DNA of 10,077 nt from Alphaproteobacteria bacterium (GTDB lineage: Bacteria; Pseudomonadota; Alphaproteobacteria; Reyranellales; Reyranellaceae). Under the pieces are notes generated by a model. That model was given only the letters and a program-made list of their open reading frames with translations. It did not search any database and had not been told where the DNA came from. Shown in pieces: positions 1-7,131 of the stretch. Numbering within the stretch: the stretch's first letter is position 1; every line of letters begins with the position of its first letter. The position numbers and the translations under genes are program-made. Location: the NCBI GenBank assembly GCA_013290035.1, contig JABCYT010000066.1, forward strand, positions 1-10,077, in the 5' to 3' direction.

Positions 1-1
1 C

Positions 2-148
2 GGCAAGAAGAAGGCCGATCTTGGCAAGGCGGAGATCGCCAAGGTGATCGCCCAGCATCCGGTCCTGCTGCAGCGGCCGATCGTGGTCGCGGGCAAGCGT
101 GCCGCCATCGGCCGGCCGCCCGAAGCAGTGTTGCCGCTTGTGAAATAG
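2..148 (+). CDS. arsC: ArsC-family arsenate reductase, C-terminal 48 residues (5' truncated)
   Basis: Only the 3' end is present; the reading frame enters from the left edge and stops at TAG 146-148. The visible 48 residues carry the end of the glutaredoxin/thioredoxin-fold ArsC family: HPVLLQRPIVV followed by GRPPE and a hydrophobic tail. Two arginines 13 residues apart (visible residues 25 and 38) match the spacing of the two C-terminal oxyanion-binding arginines of plasmid R773 ArsC (R94 and R107). Family knowledge: these cytoplasmic enzymes reduce arsenate to arsenite with glutathione and glutaredoxin, but some ArsC-like proteins have other or unknown substrates. The catalytic N-terminal cysteine lies outside the window, so activity cannot be judged. 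The next gene starts 4 nt downstream on the same strand, so the two are probably co-transcribed. The family call is firm; the arsenate substrate is inferred. Confidence 0.85.
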   Translation, partial: GKKKADLGKAEIAKVIAQHPVLLQRPIVVAGKRAAIGRPPEAVLPLVK

Positions 149-152
149 CGCC

Positions 153-1820
153 ATGATCGGACGGGTTCGCCTCTGGTCGGCCTATATCCTCTTCTTCTAT
201 GTCGTCACGCATCTGCTCAATCATGCGCTTGGCCTGATCTCGCTGCGCGTGCTCGAAGTCGGCCGGACGGGGTTCGTTTTCATCTGGCACAATCCGCTGG
301 GTCAGACCGTTCTCTATGGCGCCCTGTTCACCCACTTCTTCCTGGCCTTGTGGTCGCTCTATCGCCGCCGCGCGCTCAGGCTCTCGCACTGGGAGTGGAC
401 GCAATTGGTGCTGGGCGCGCTGATCATTCCGCTCGGCGCGATCCACGTCGTCGGCACGCGCCTGGCCCACGAACTCTATGGCGTCGAGGCGGGCTATCCC
501 TGGGTGCTCGGATCGCTGGTGGTGAGCGACTGGATGTCCATCGCGCGCCAGTTCCTGCTGCCCCTGGTCGTCTGGCTGCATGCCTGCATCGGCCTGCATT
601 TCGCGTGGCGCCTCCGATCCTGGTATCCTGCCTGGTTGCCGGCGCTCTATGCGGTCGCGCTGCTCGTCCCCGTCGCTGGAATCGTCGGCGCGGCGATCGC
701 GTTGCGCGACGTCGCCGATCTAGCCCAGCAGCCCGGCTTTCTCGAAAACCTGTTTGTCCACGAGCATGCGCCGCCGGCGGCCGATGTCGCCAACCTCTAT
801 GCGATTTCGCGCAATCTGCAGCTCGGCGCGCTCGCCCTGCTGGTCGGCGTTCTGGGCGCGCGTCCGCTGCGCGATTTCTGGGAACGACGTGCCGGTGTAG
901 TGCGTCTCGACTACAGCGAACGCCGCAGCACGAGCCAGCCCGCGGGGCTCACGATTCTGGAAATGAGCCGTCTCGCGGGCATCCCTCATGCCTCGGTGTG
1001 CGGCGGACGCGGCCGCTGCTCGACCTGCCGGGTCCGCATCGGCGGAGAGGATCGCGCCCGGTTGCCGCCGGCCTCGCCCGAGGAGCAGAAGGTGCTGACG
1101 CGGGTGGGCGCGCCCGCCAACGTGCGGCTCGCCTGCCAGCTCCGCCCACCGCCCGGCCACTACCGCGTGACGCCGCTCCTGCCGGCATCGGCCGGCCCGG
1201 TCGAGGCCTATCGCCGGCAGCCGCAGGCCCATGGCGGCGAGCAGTATGTCGCGATCCTGTTCGCCGACATCCGTGGCTTCACCTCGATCTCGGAGGGTAA
1301 GCTGCCCTACGACGTGGTGTTCCTGCTCAACCGCTATTTCCGCGCGACCGGCCATGCCATCGAGGCGGCCGGCGGCCGGGTCGACAAGTTCATCGGTGAC
1401 GGCGTGATGGCGATCTTCGGACTCGACCGCGAGCCGCAGGTCGCCTGCCGGCAGGCGCTCGACGCGGCGCGTCGCCTGGCCCTGGCGCTCGACGACCTCA
1501 ACGAGGCGATGTCAGGCGACCTCGATCAGCCGCTGCGCATCGGCATCGGCCTGCACGCGGGCCCGACCATCGTGGGCGAGATGGGCTATGAGCGCGCCAC
1601 CCAGCTCACCGCCATCGGCGATACGGTCAACACGGCCAGCCGCCTGGAGAGCCTTACCAAGGAATTCGGCGTCGAACTGGTCGTTTCACAGGAATTGCTG
1701 GATCGCGCCGGCGTCGATCTCGCGGCCTACGAGCGCCACGACGTGGAGATCCGCGGCCGTCAGGAGCGGCTGGCGGTGCGTGCGGTCAAGCGGGCGGCCG
1801 AACTCACGGCAATGTCATAA
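153..1820 (+). CDS. cyaC: CyaC-type redox-sensing membrane adenylate cyclase (6TM heme-anchor, [2Fe-2S] domain, class III cyclase)
   Basis: This enzyme makes cAMP from ATP at the inner membrane. Residues 7-237 hold six hydrophobic segments (about 7-29, 52-70, 83-101, 130-152, 160-183, 219-237). Histidines lie inside segments 1-4 (H20/H24, H61, H98, H143/H149), fitting the four-His diheme-b signature of succinate:quinone oxidoreductase anchors. Residues about 250-345 form a ferredoxin domain with C283, C289, C292 and C328. Residues about 363-545 are a class III cyclase: metal-binding D372 and D416, K412 in DKFIGD with T486 at the partner position (class IIIb-like purine pair), and transition-state N493 and R497. 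Known: S. meliloti CyaC, with this architecture, binds two hemes b and one binuclear Fe-S cluster and responds to quinone redox state. Inferred: the same sensing here. The ATG at 153 has no clear Shine-Dalgarno sequence and may rely on translational coupling to arsC. The family call is firm; heme ligation is a prediction. Confidence 0.9.
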   Translation: MIGRVRLWSAYILFFYVVTHLLNHALGLISLRVLEVGRTGFVFIWHNPLGQTVLYGALFTHFFLALWSLYRRRALRLSHWEWTQLVLGALIIPLGAIHVVGTRLAHELYGVEAGYPWVLGSLVVSDWMSIARQFLLPLVVWLHACIGLHFAWRLRSWYPAWLPALYAVALLVPVAGIVGAAIALRDVADLAQQPGFLENLFVHEHAPPAADVANLYAISRNLQLGALALLVGVLGARPLRDFWERRAGVVRLDYSERRSTSQPAGLTILEMSRLAGIPHASVCGGRGRCSTCRVRIGGEDRARLPPASPEEQKVLTRVGAPANVRLACQLRPPPGHYRVTPLLPASAGPVEAYRRQPQAHGGEQYVAILFADIRGFTSISEGKLPYDVVFLLNRYFRATGHAIEAAGGRVDKFIGDGVMAIFGLDREPQVACRQALDAARRLALALDDLNEAMSGDLDQPLRIGIGLHAGPTIVGEMGYERATQLTAIGDTVNTASRLESLTKEFGVELVVSQELLDRAGVDLAAYERHDVEIRGRQERLAVRAVKRAAELTAMS

Positions 1821-1828
1821 GAATTTCG

Positions 1829-1847
1829 TTGCCCGCGACGCGGGCGA
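1829..1847 (+). other. Intercistronic hairpin between the cyclase and TPR genes
   Basis: GCCCGC, a GAC loop and GCGGGC form a perfect 6-bp stem (1831-1845). It extends by one G-U and one A-U pair to 8 bp and begins 8 nt after the cyclase stop codon. No T-run follows, so it is not a textbook rho-independent terminator. It could slow RNase decay or partly attenuate readthrough into the TPR gene. Confidence 0.4.
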
Positions 1848-1868
1848 GGCAAGAATGCAGCGACTTTC

Positions 1869-1875
1869 AGGAGGT
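1869..1875 (+). promoter_or_regulatory. Strong Shine-Dalgarno (AGGAGGT) of the TPR gene
   Basis: AGGAGGT lies 5 nt upstream of the ATG at 1881. It decides that start and rules out a competing frame through 1829-2212. Confidence 0.85.
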
Positions 1876-1880
1876 GGACC

Positions 1881-2369
1881 ATGCGCTCGACCTTTCTTGC
1901 CGCCGTGGCGGTGTTTGCTCTCGGCTTTTCGACGGTGGCCTTCGCCGCGGGCGGTGGCGCCGATCCATCGCCGGCGCAGCAAGCCAAGCCGGTCGACCCG
2001 AACTTTACGCGCGCCAAGGCGATGATCGAGGCCAACAAGGACTACGCCAACGCCCTGCCGCTGTTGCAGCAGGTCGTGGCCAAGGATCCGCGCAACGCCG
2101 ACGCCTACAATCTGATGGGCTATGCCACGCGCAAGTCCGGCAACGCGAACGGTTCACTGCAATACTACCAGCAGGCGCTGGCAATCGATCCCAGGCACCT
2201 CGGCGCGTATGAGTACCTCGGCGAGGCCTACCTGATGCTCGATCGCCCGGCCGAGGCCGACCAGATGCTGGCGCGGCTCGATTCGCTCTGCGTCTTCGGC
2301 TGCAGCGAATACCGCATGCTCAAGGCGGCGGTCGCCAACTACAAGAAAGGCCAAAAGCCGACGAACTAG
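1881..2369 (+). CDS. Secreted tetratricopeptide-repeat protein
   Basis: 162 residues. An N-terminal signal peptide is clear: basic start MRS, hydrophobic core 5-20, and an A-F-A cleavage motif ending near residue 22, so the mature protein should be periplasmic. Residues about 41-135 hold three TPR-like helix pairs; the second (73-105, with NLMGYATRKSG and the YYQQALAIDP end) and third (107-135, YEYLGEAYLML) are clearest. A short tail contains C137 and C141 in a C-V-F-G-C-S-E-Y motif; I recall a similar CxFGCxEY element in other small alphaproteobacterial TPR proteins, and the cysteines could form a disulfide or bind metal. No enzymatic domain is visible. TPRs usually mediate protein-protein contacts; the partner is unknown. 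The gene is 60 bp downstream of the cyclase on the same strand and may share its transcript, but it has its own strong ribosome-binding site. Its stop codon lies inside a hairpin. Confidence 0.85.
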   Translation: MRSTFLAAVAVFALGFSTVAFAAGGGADPSPAQQAKPVDPNFTRAKAMIEANKDYANALPLLQQVVAKDPRNADAYNLMGYATRKSGNANGSLQYYQQALAIDPRHLGAYEYLGEAYLMLDRPAEADQMLARLDSLCVFGCSEYRMLKAAVANYKKGQKPTN

Positions 2370-2385
2370 CGTGAGCTAGTTCGTC
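2360..2385. terminator. Perfect 11-bp inverted repeat overlapping the TPR stop codon
   Basis: GACGAACTAGC (2360-2370), loop GTGA, then GCTAGTTCGTC (2375-2385) form a perfect 11-bp stem. The TAG stop at 2367-2369 sits inside the left arm. On the plus strand it is followed by GCCCC, not T. On the minus strand the next bases read GGCTTTTGG, a weak T-tract. It lies between convergent genes and probably serves as a transcript 3' end, perhaps for both directions. Confidence 0.5.
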
Positions 2386-2422
2386 GCCCCGACCGAAGCC
2401 CGAAGGGCGAAGCGGAGGGGCC
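2386..2422. repeat. Nested palindromic element between convergent genes
   Basis: The outer arms GCCCC (2386-2390) and GGGGC (2417-2421) enclose an inner hairpin, GCCC-GAA-GGGC (2398-2408). On the plus strand it is followed by CTTCTCT. With the adjacent 11-bp hairpin it makes a tandem hairpin region at the convergent 3' ends. The composition looks like dispersed palindromes of GC-rich alphaproteobacteria; whether it recurs in this genome cannot be seen from one copy. Confidence 0.35.
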
Positions 2423-2438
2423 TTCTCTCCATCAGCCG

Positions 2439-3272
2439 TCAATGGGCGACGAGCAGCGGCGCCGTCATGCTGGCCAGCAGCGTGCGGCTGGCGCCGCCCA
2501 GCACCCTCTCGCGCATGCGTGAGTGGCCGTAGATCCCCATGACGATGAGATCGACGTCGTGATCGGCGGCGCGCGACAGGATCACGCCGCCGACGTCGGA
2601 GTCGGCGGCGGTGTCGCGCTGCACCGCTACCTTCACGCCATGACGGGCGAGCCAGATGGCGACATCGGCGCCCGGCTCTTCACGATCGCGACCGACCTTG
2701 GGGTCGATGATCAGCACGATCGCCTTGTCGGCGGCCATGAGCAGCGGCAGCGCGCCGACAGCCGCGTGCTTGGCTTCGCGGCTGTCGTTCCAGCACAGCA
2801 TCACCGTCTTGCCCGGCGGTTTGGCCGCGCCGATATAGGGTACGATCAGCACCGGGCACTCGGCGGCCATGGCAATATCCTCCGCCAGATCGACCGGCGT
2901 GGCGGTCGGCGGGGAGTCCGGCTCGGCCTGTCCCACGATCACGAGATCAGCGACGCGCGCCTCGGCGGCGAGGATTTCGTCGACATACCCGTCGACGACG
3001 CGCCATTCGCCGGAGATGCCCTGGTTGCCGACGGCATCCCTGAACGCCGCCGTGGCCATCGCCTCTTCGGCCTTCACCGCCGTTTCGTAGCTCCTGTAGA
3101 GGCTGTCCATGGCGGGGCCGGCATCGGTGAACGCCGGCGCCTGGAAGGCATGGCGCACATGCAAGCCGATGACGTGGCCGCCGAAGCGGTCTGCCAGATC
3201 GGCGGCGATCCTGAGGCGGCCTGCCGTGCCGCGGCTGGCATCGCAATGCACCAAGATGGTCTTGTAGCCCAT
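2439..3272 (-). CDS. Tandem-domain universal stress protein (UspA family)
   Basis: 277 residues, about twice a single Usp domain. Domain 1 (about 1-147) opens with YKTILVHCD and ends CPVLIVPY. Domain 2 (about 154-277) opens with KTVMLCWNDS and ends APLLVAH. The second domain carries the nucleotide-binding loop G246-x2-G249-x9-G259 in GIYGHSRMRERVLGGAS; the position after the last glycine, usually Ser or Thr, is Gly here, with A261-S262 following. Domain 1 lacks this loop (VIVGQAEPDS instead), so only domain 2 is likely to bind ATP. Known: cytoplasmic Usp proteins accumulate under stress and growth arrest, with poorly defined biochemistry. The ATG is preceded by GGGGAGGG at 3277-3284 (minus strand) 4 nt away, and just upstream is a 7-bp inverted repeat. 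It is divergent from the oxidoreductase gene. The family call is sure; the specific role is unknown. Confidence 0.93.
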   Translation of the reverse strand: MGYKTILVHCDASRGTAGRLRIAADLADRFGGHVIGLHVRHAFQAPAFTDAGPAMDSLYRSYETAVKAEEAMATAAFRDAVGNQGISGEWRVVDGYVDEILAAEARVADLVIVGQAEPDSPPTATPVDLAEDIAMAAECPVLIVPYIGAAKPPGKTVMLCWNDSREAKHAAVGALPLLMAADKAIVLIIDPKVGRDREEPGADVAIWLARHGVKVAVQRDTAADSDVGGVILSRAADHDVDLIVMGIYGHSRMRERVLGGASRTLLASMTAPLLVAH

Positions 3273-3282
3273 GGCGCCCTCC

Positions 3283-3305
3283 CCGTTGTTGCAAGCCTAC
3301 AACGG
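3283..3305. promoter_or_regulatory. Inverted repeat in the leader of the universal stress gene
   Basis: CCGTTGT (3283-3289), a 9-nt spacer and ACAACGG (3299-3305) are perfect 7-bp arms. The arm nearest the gene touches the minus-strand Shine-Dalgarno (3277-3284). It could be an operator for the divergent promoters or an mRNA hairpin limiting ribosome access. I do not recognise the binding protein. Confidence 0.35.
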
Positions 3306-3438
3306 CGCGGCTGAGCGGGGGATGCGAAATTCGCCCTCTGCTGCAAGCCGCGCGACGTTCCCCCCGGCGGCCCGGACGGCTATGCTCGCGTCGCATAAAC
3401 GCCCGTTCACGCCGCGCCGCTCCGGAGGGCCTTCCGAG

Positions 3439-6400
3439 ATGAGCACCGCCACTTCCGTACCTCTCGTTTTCGGCGACTACGCCCTGGAGGACCGCTACCG
3501 GCTCGACAAGGGCCGCGTCTATCTCACCGGCATCCAGGCGCTGGTCCGCCTGCCGATGATGCAGCGCCAGCGCGACCTCGCCGCCGGGCTCAACACCGGC
3601 GGATTCATCTCGGGTTATCGCGGCTCGCCGCTTGGCATGTATGACAACGCGCTGTGGACGGCGAAGCGCTACCTCAAGGAAAACAACATCCACTTCCAGC
3701 CTGGCCTCAACGAGGACCTCGCCGCCACCTCGGTATGGGGCACGCAGCAGGTCAACCTGTTTCCCGGCGCCACCGTCGATGGCGTGTTCTCGATCTGGTA
3801 CGGCAAGGGCCCCGGCGTCGATCGCTCGATGGACGTGCTGAAGCACGGCAATGCCGCCGGCAGCTCGCCGCATGGCGGCGTGATCGCGCTGGCCGGCGAC
3901 GATCACGGCGCCCAGTCCTCGACCTTGCCGCATCAGAGCGAGCAGGTGTTTGCCGCCGCAATGATCCCCGTGGTGAACCCCGCCAACGTGCAGGAGTATC
4001 TCGACTTCGGCGTCCTGGGATTCGCACTGTCGCGCTACTCCGGCTGCTGGATCGGCTTCAAGGCGATCTCCGAGACGGTGGAATCGGGCGCGTCGGTGTG
4101 GGTCGATCCGGAGCGCATCAAGATCATGATGCCGACCGACTTCCAGCTTCCGCCGGGCGGGCTCGGCATTCGCAATCCCGATCCGCCGATGGAAGCGGAG
4201 AAGCGCCTGCACGGGCCGAAGATGGCGGCGGTGAAGGCGTTCGTGCGCGCCAACGGCTTCGACCGCGTGGTGATCGATCCGGCCAATGCGCGGCTCGGCA
4301 TCATGACCACGGGCAAGGCCTATCTCGACACGCGTCAGGCGCTGGAAGATCTCGGCATCGACGAAGCGCGCGCCCGCGCGCTCGGCATCCGTCTCTACAA
4401 GGTCGGCATGACCTGGCCGCTCGAGCCCGAAGGCGCGCGGCGCTTCGCCGAGGGTCTGCAGGAAGTGATCGTCATCGAGGAGAAGCGCTCCAACCTCGAA
4501 GAGCAGCTCGTGCACCTGCTCTACAACCTGCCGGCCGACCGCCGCCCGCTGGTGATCGGCAAATCAGACGAGTCCGGGCGCATCATCCTGCCGAGCGAGG
4601 GCGAGCTGACGCCGACCGGCGTCGCCATGGTGATCGCCGCCCGCCTGATGAAACATGGCGGCGAGTCGCCGGAGCTGCGCCAGCGGCTGGCCCGCCTCGA
4701 AAGCAAGGAAAAGCTTCTGGCTGCGCCGCCGCCCAAGGTGTCGCGCACGCCGTATTTCTGCTCGGGCTGCCCTCACAACACGTCGACGCGCGTTCCCGAG
4801 GGCAGCCGTGCCATGGCGGGCATCGGCTGCCATGGCATGGCGATTTGGATGCCCGAGCGCCGCACGGCGCTGATCAGCCACATGGGCGGCGAAGGCGTGC
4901 CTTGGGTTGGCCAGGCGCCGTTCATGGCAGACAAGCACATCTTCCAGAATCTGGGCGATGGCACGTATTACCATTCCGGTCTGATGGCGATCCGCCAGGC
5001 CGCGGCGGCCGGCGTCAACATCACCTACAAGATCCTGTTCAACGACGCCGTCGCCATGACCGGCGGCCAGCCGCATGACGGGCCGCTGAACGTGCCCGAC
5101 ATCACCAAGCAGGTCGCGGCCGAGGGCGCCAGGAAGGTCGTCGTGGTCACCGACGAGCCGGACAAGTATCCGGTGGGCGCCGAATTCGCGTCGGGCGTCA
5201 CGATCCGCCATCGCGACGAATTGGACGCCGTGCAGCGCGAGCTGCGTGAGATCCCGGGCCTCACCGTGCTGGTCTACGACCAGACCTGCGCCGCGGAGAA
5301 GCGCCGGCGCCGCAAGCGCGGCACCTTCCCCGATCCCGCCAAGCGCGTGTTCATCAACGATGCGGTGTGCGAGGGCTGCGGCGACTGCTCCGACAAGAGC
5401 AACTGCGTATCGGTCAAGCCCCTCGAGACCGAGCTCGGCCGCAAGCGCCAGATCGACCAGAGCAACTGCAACAAGGACTTTTCCTGCGTGAACGGCTTCT
5501 GCCCGAGCTTCGTGTCGGTGCATGGCGGCACGCCCGCCAAGGCCAGGCGGCCGCAGCTCAAGCTGGTACAGGACGATCCGTTTGCCGCGCTGCCCCTGCC
5601 CACCCTGCGGCCACTGTCCGAAGCCTACGGCATCCTGGTGACCGGCATCGGCGGCACTGGCGTGATCACCGTGGGAGCGCTGATCGGCATGGCGGCCCAT
5701 CTCGAGGGCAAGGGCTGCACCGTGCTCGACTTCACCGGGCTTGCCCAGAAGAACGGCGCGGTGATGAGCCATGTGCGCCTCGCCCCCAGGCCCGAGGACC
5801 TGCATGCCGTGCGCATCGCCGCCGGCGGCGCCAACCTGGTGCTGGGCTGCGACATGGTCGTGGCCGCCTCGCCGGCCGCGCTGTCGCGCATCGAGCAGGG
5901 CGTCACCAAGGCGGTGATCAACGGCCATGTCCAGCCGGTGGCGGCCTTCGTCATGAACGGCGACATGGATCTCGGCGCCGAGGCCATGATGAAGTCGATC
6001 CGCGACGCCGCGGGCGACGAAGCGACCGCGTTCGTCGACGGCACCGGCCTCGCCACGGCGATCCTGGGCGATTCGATCGCCACCAACCTCTTCATGCTGG
6101 GCTATGCCTGGCAGAAGGGCCTGCTGCCGCTGTCGTTCGCGGCCATCGAGCGCGCCATCGAGCTCAATGGCGTGGCGGTCGAGACCAGCAAGCGGACCTT
6201 CGCCTGGGGCAGGCTGGCCGCCCACGATCTTGCCGCCGTGCAGGTCGCCGCCAAGCCCACGCTACGGGTCGAGAAGCCGGTGGCGCGTACCCTGCCGGAG
6301 ATCGTGGCCAAGCGGGTCGAGCTGCTGACCGCTTATCAGGACAAGGCCTATGCCGAGCGCTACAGCGCCTTCGTCGACAAGGTCGCCAAGGCGGAGAAGG

Positions 6401-6948
6401 AGAAGGCGCCGGGCCGGCGCGGGCTCGCCGAAGCGGTCGCCAAGTCGCTCTACAAGCTGATGGCCTACAAGGACGAGTACGAGGTCGGCCGCCTCTACAG
6501 TGACGGCGAGTTCCTGAAGAAGCTCGGCACGCAATTCGAGGGCGACTACAAGCTCACCTTCCACCTGGCGCCGCCCCTCTTCGCCGATCGCGATCCCACG
6601 ACCGGGCAGCTCAAGAAGCGCGAATACGGTGCCTGGATCATGCCGATGTTCCGCCTGCTCGCGTCGCTGAAACGCCTGCGCGGCACGCGGCTCGACCTCT
6701 TCGGCTACACCGCGGAACGCCGTCGGGAACGCCGTCTGATCGGCGAATACCAAGCGACCGTCGAGACGCTGCTGGCGAGCCTCGACTCGACCAACCACGC
6801 GCTCGCGCTGCAGATCGCGGCGTTGCCGGAGACGATGCGCGGCTTCGGCCACATCAAGGACAAGAACATCGACCTGGCCAAGGAGCGCGAGGCGAGTCTG
6901 CTCGCCGCCTACCGCAATCCTACGCTGCAGTCTGCCGCGGCCGAATAG
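3439..6948 (+). CDS. Indolepyruvate ferredoxin oxidoreductase, fused alpha/beta form with DUF6537
   Basis: 1169 residues, normal for the fused family. Role by homology: TPP-dependent oxidative decarboxylation of indolepyruvate or related aryl/2-oxo acids to acyl-CoA, passing electrons to ferredoxin. Order: pyrimidine-binding domain (about 20-250, with GYRGSPLG near 59); TPP domain (about 430-610) with C441, C444 and C464, GDG at 506-508 and N535; ferredoxin-like segment with C644, C647, C650, C656 then C677, C683, C688; IorB-like gamma domain from about 733 (TGIGGTGVITVG); and a C-terminal block (about 930-1165) matching what I know as DUF6537. The frame is open from 3271, but I choose ATG 3439: GGAGGG lies 9 nt upstream, family similarity begins just after, and the 56 extra residues are low-complexity. 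It is monocistronic as seen, divergent from the stress protein. The ferredoxin partner is not in the window. Exact substrate uncertain. Confidence 0.93.
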   Translation: MSTATSVPLVFGDYALEDRYRLDKGRVYLTGIQALVRLPMMQRQRDLAAGLNTGGFISGYRGSPLGMYDNALWTAKRYLKENNIHFQPGLNEDLAATSVWGTQQVNLFPGATVDGVFSIWYGKGPGVDRSMDVLKHGNAAGSSPHGGVIALAGDDHGAQSSTLPHQSEQVFAAAMIPVVNPANVQEYLDFGVLGFALSRYSGCWIGFKAISETVESGASVWVDPERIKIMMPTDFQLPPGGLGIRNPDPPMEAEKRLHGPKMAAVKAFVRANGFDRVVIDPANARLGIMTTGKAYLDTRQALEDLGIDEARARALGIRLYKVGMTWPLEPEGARRFAEGLQEVIVIEEKRSNLEEQLVHLLYNLPADRRPLVIGKSDESGRIILPSEGELTPTGVAMVIAARLMKHGGESPELRQRLARLESKEKLLAAPPPKVSRTPYFCSGCPHNTSTRVPEGSRAMAGIGCHGMAIWMPERRTALISHMGGEGVPWVGQAPFMADKHIFQNLGDGTYYHSGLMAIRQAAAAGVNITYKILFNDAVAMTGGQPHDGPLNVPDITKQVAAEGARKVVVVTDEPDKYPVGAEFASGVTIRHRDELDAVQRELREIPGLTVLVYDQTCAAEKRRRRKRGTFPDPAKRVFINDAVCEGCGDCSDKSNCVSVKPLETELGRKRQIDQSNCNKDFSCVNGFCPSFVSVHGGTPAKARRPQLKLVQDDPFAALPLPTLRPLSEAYGILVTGIGGTGVITVGALIGMAAHLEGKGCTVLDFTGLAQKNGAVMSHVRLAPRPEDLHAVRIAAGGANLVLGCDMVVAASPAALSRIEQGVTKAVINGHVQPVAAFVMNGDMDLGAEAMMKSIRDAAGDEATAFVDGTGLATAILGDSIATNLFMLGYAWQKGLLPLSFAAIERAIELNGVAVETSKRTFAWGRLAAHDLAAVQVAAKPTLRVEKPVARTLPEIVAKRVELLTAYQDKAYAERYSAFVDKVAKAEKEKAPGRRGLAEAVAKSLYKLMAYKDEYEVGRLYSDGEFLKKLGTQFEGDYKLTFHLAPPLFADRDPTTGQLKKREYGAWIMPMFRLLASLKRLRGTRLDLFGYTAERRRERRLIGEYQATVETLLASLDSTNHALALQIAALPETMRGFGHIKDKNIDLAKEREASLLAAYRNPTLQSAAAE

Positions 6949-6963
6949 CGACCGGAGAAGAGC

Positions 6964-7011
6964 GGGACGCCCGCGCTTCCATGGGGTTGGGGAAGGAAGC
7001 ACAGGCGTCCC
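6964..7011. repeat. Nested REP-like palindrome downstream of the oxidoreductase
   Basis: GGGACGC (6964-6970) pairs with GCGTCCC (7005-7011), and inside it GCTTCC (6975-6980) pairs with GGAAGC (6995-7000). This gives a two-tier hairpin with an internal loop and a 14-nt apical loop, starting 16 nt after the stop codon. No T-run follows, so it resembles a dispersed intergenic palindrome or an mRNA 3' stabiliser more than a terminator. Confidence 0.45.
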
Positions 7012-7111
7012 TGGAATGCGCCAGCCGCGAAGGGAGGGTTTGCGGCGGCACAATCGCGCTATAGGCCGTTGCACCGGGAAATGTAAGCACAATCAGGGGT
7101 CGCAAAATGCA

Positions 7112-7131
7112 CATCTGACACCCGTCAGATG
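7112..7131. promoter_or_regulatory. 8-bp palindrome with 4-nt centre
   Basis: CATCTGAC (7112-7119), centre ACCC, GTCAGATG (7124-7131) is a perfect inverted repeat. The spacing TGAC-N4-GTCA fits either a dimeric regulator site or a stable RNA hairpin. Flanking AGGGGT (7095-7100) can pair with GCCCCT (7141-7146), which would enclose the hairpin in a longer structure. Function unknown. Confidence 0.35.

Noticed and set aside
3381..3397. TATGC-N7-GCATA inverted repeat upstream of the oxidoreductase
   Set aside because: Five-base arms are too short to separate from chance. TATGCT might act as a -10 element, but no convincing -35 is seen.
3271..3438. N-terminal extension of the oxidoreductase to ATG 3271
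   Set aside because: The 56 residues are low-complexity, overlap the start of the divergent usp gene and its leader, and lack family similarity. ATG 3439 has a Shine-Dalgarno.
2947..4515. A 522-codon minus-strand frame spanning the stress-protein and oxidoreductase starts
   Set aside because: It overlaps two well-supported genes and their divergent control region, and its translation is compositionally biased with no family match.
4564..6225. A 553-codon open frame on the minus strand inside the oxidoreductase gene
   Set aside because: It is antisense to a confidently identified gene, has low-complexity Arg/Ala/Gly/His-rich content and no recognisable domain. Such frames are expected where third positions are strongly G/C.
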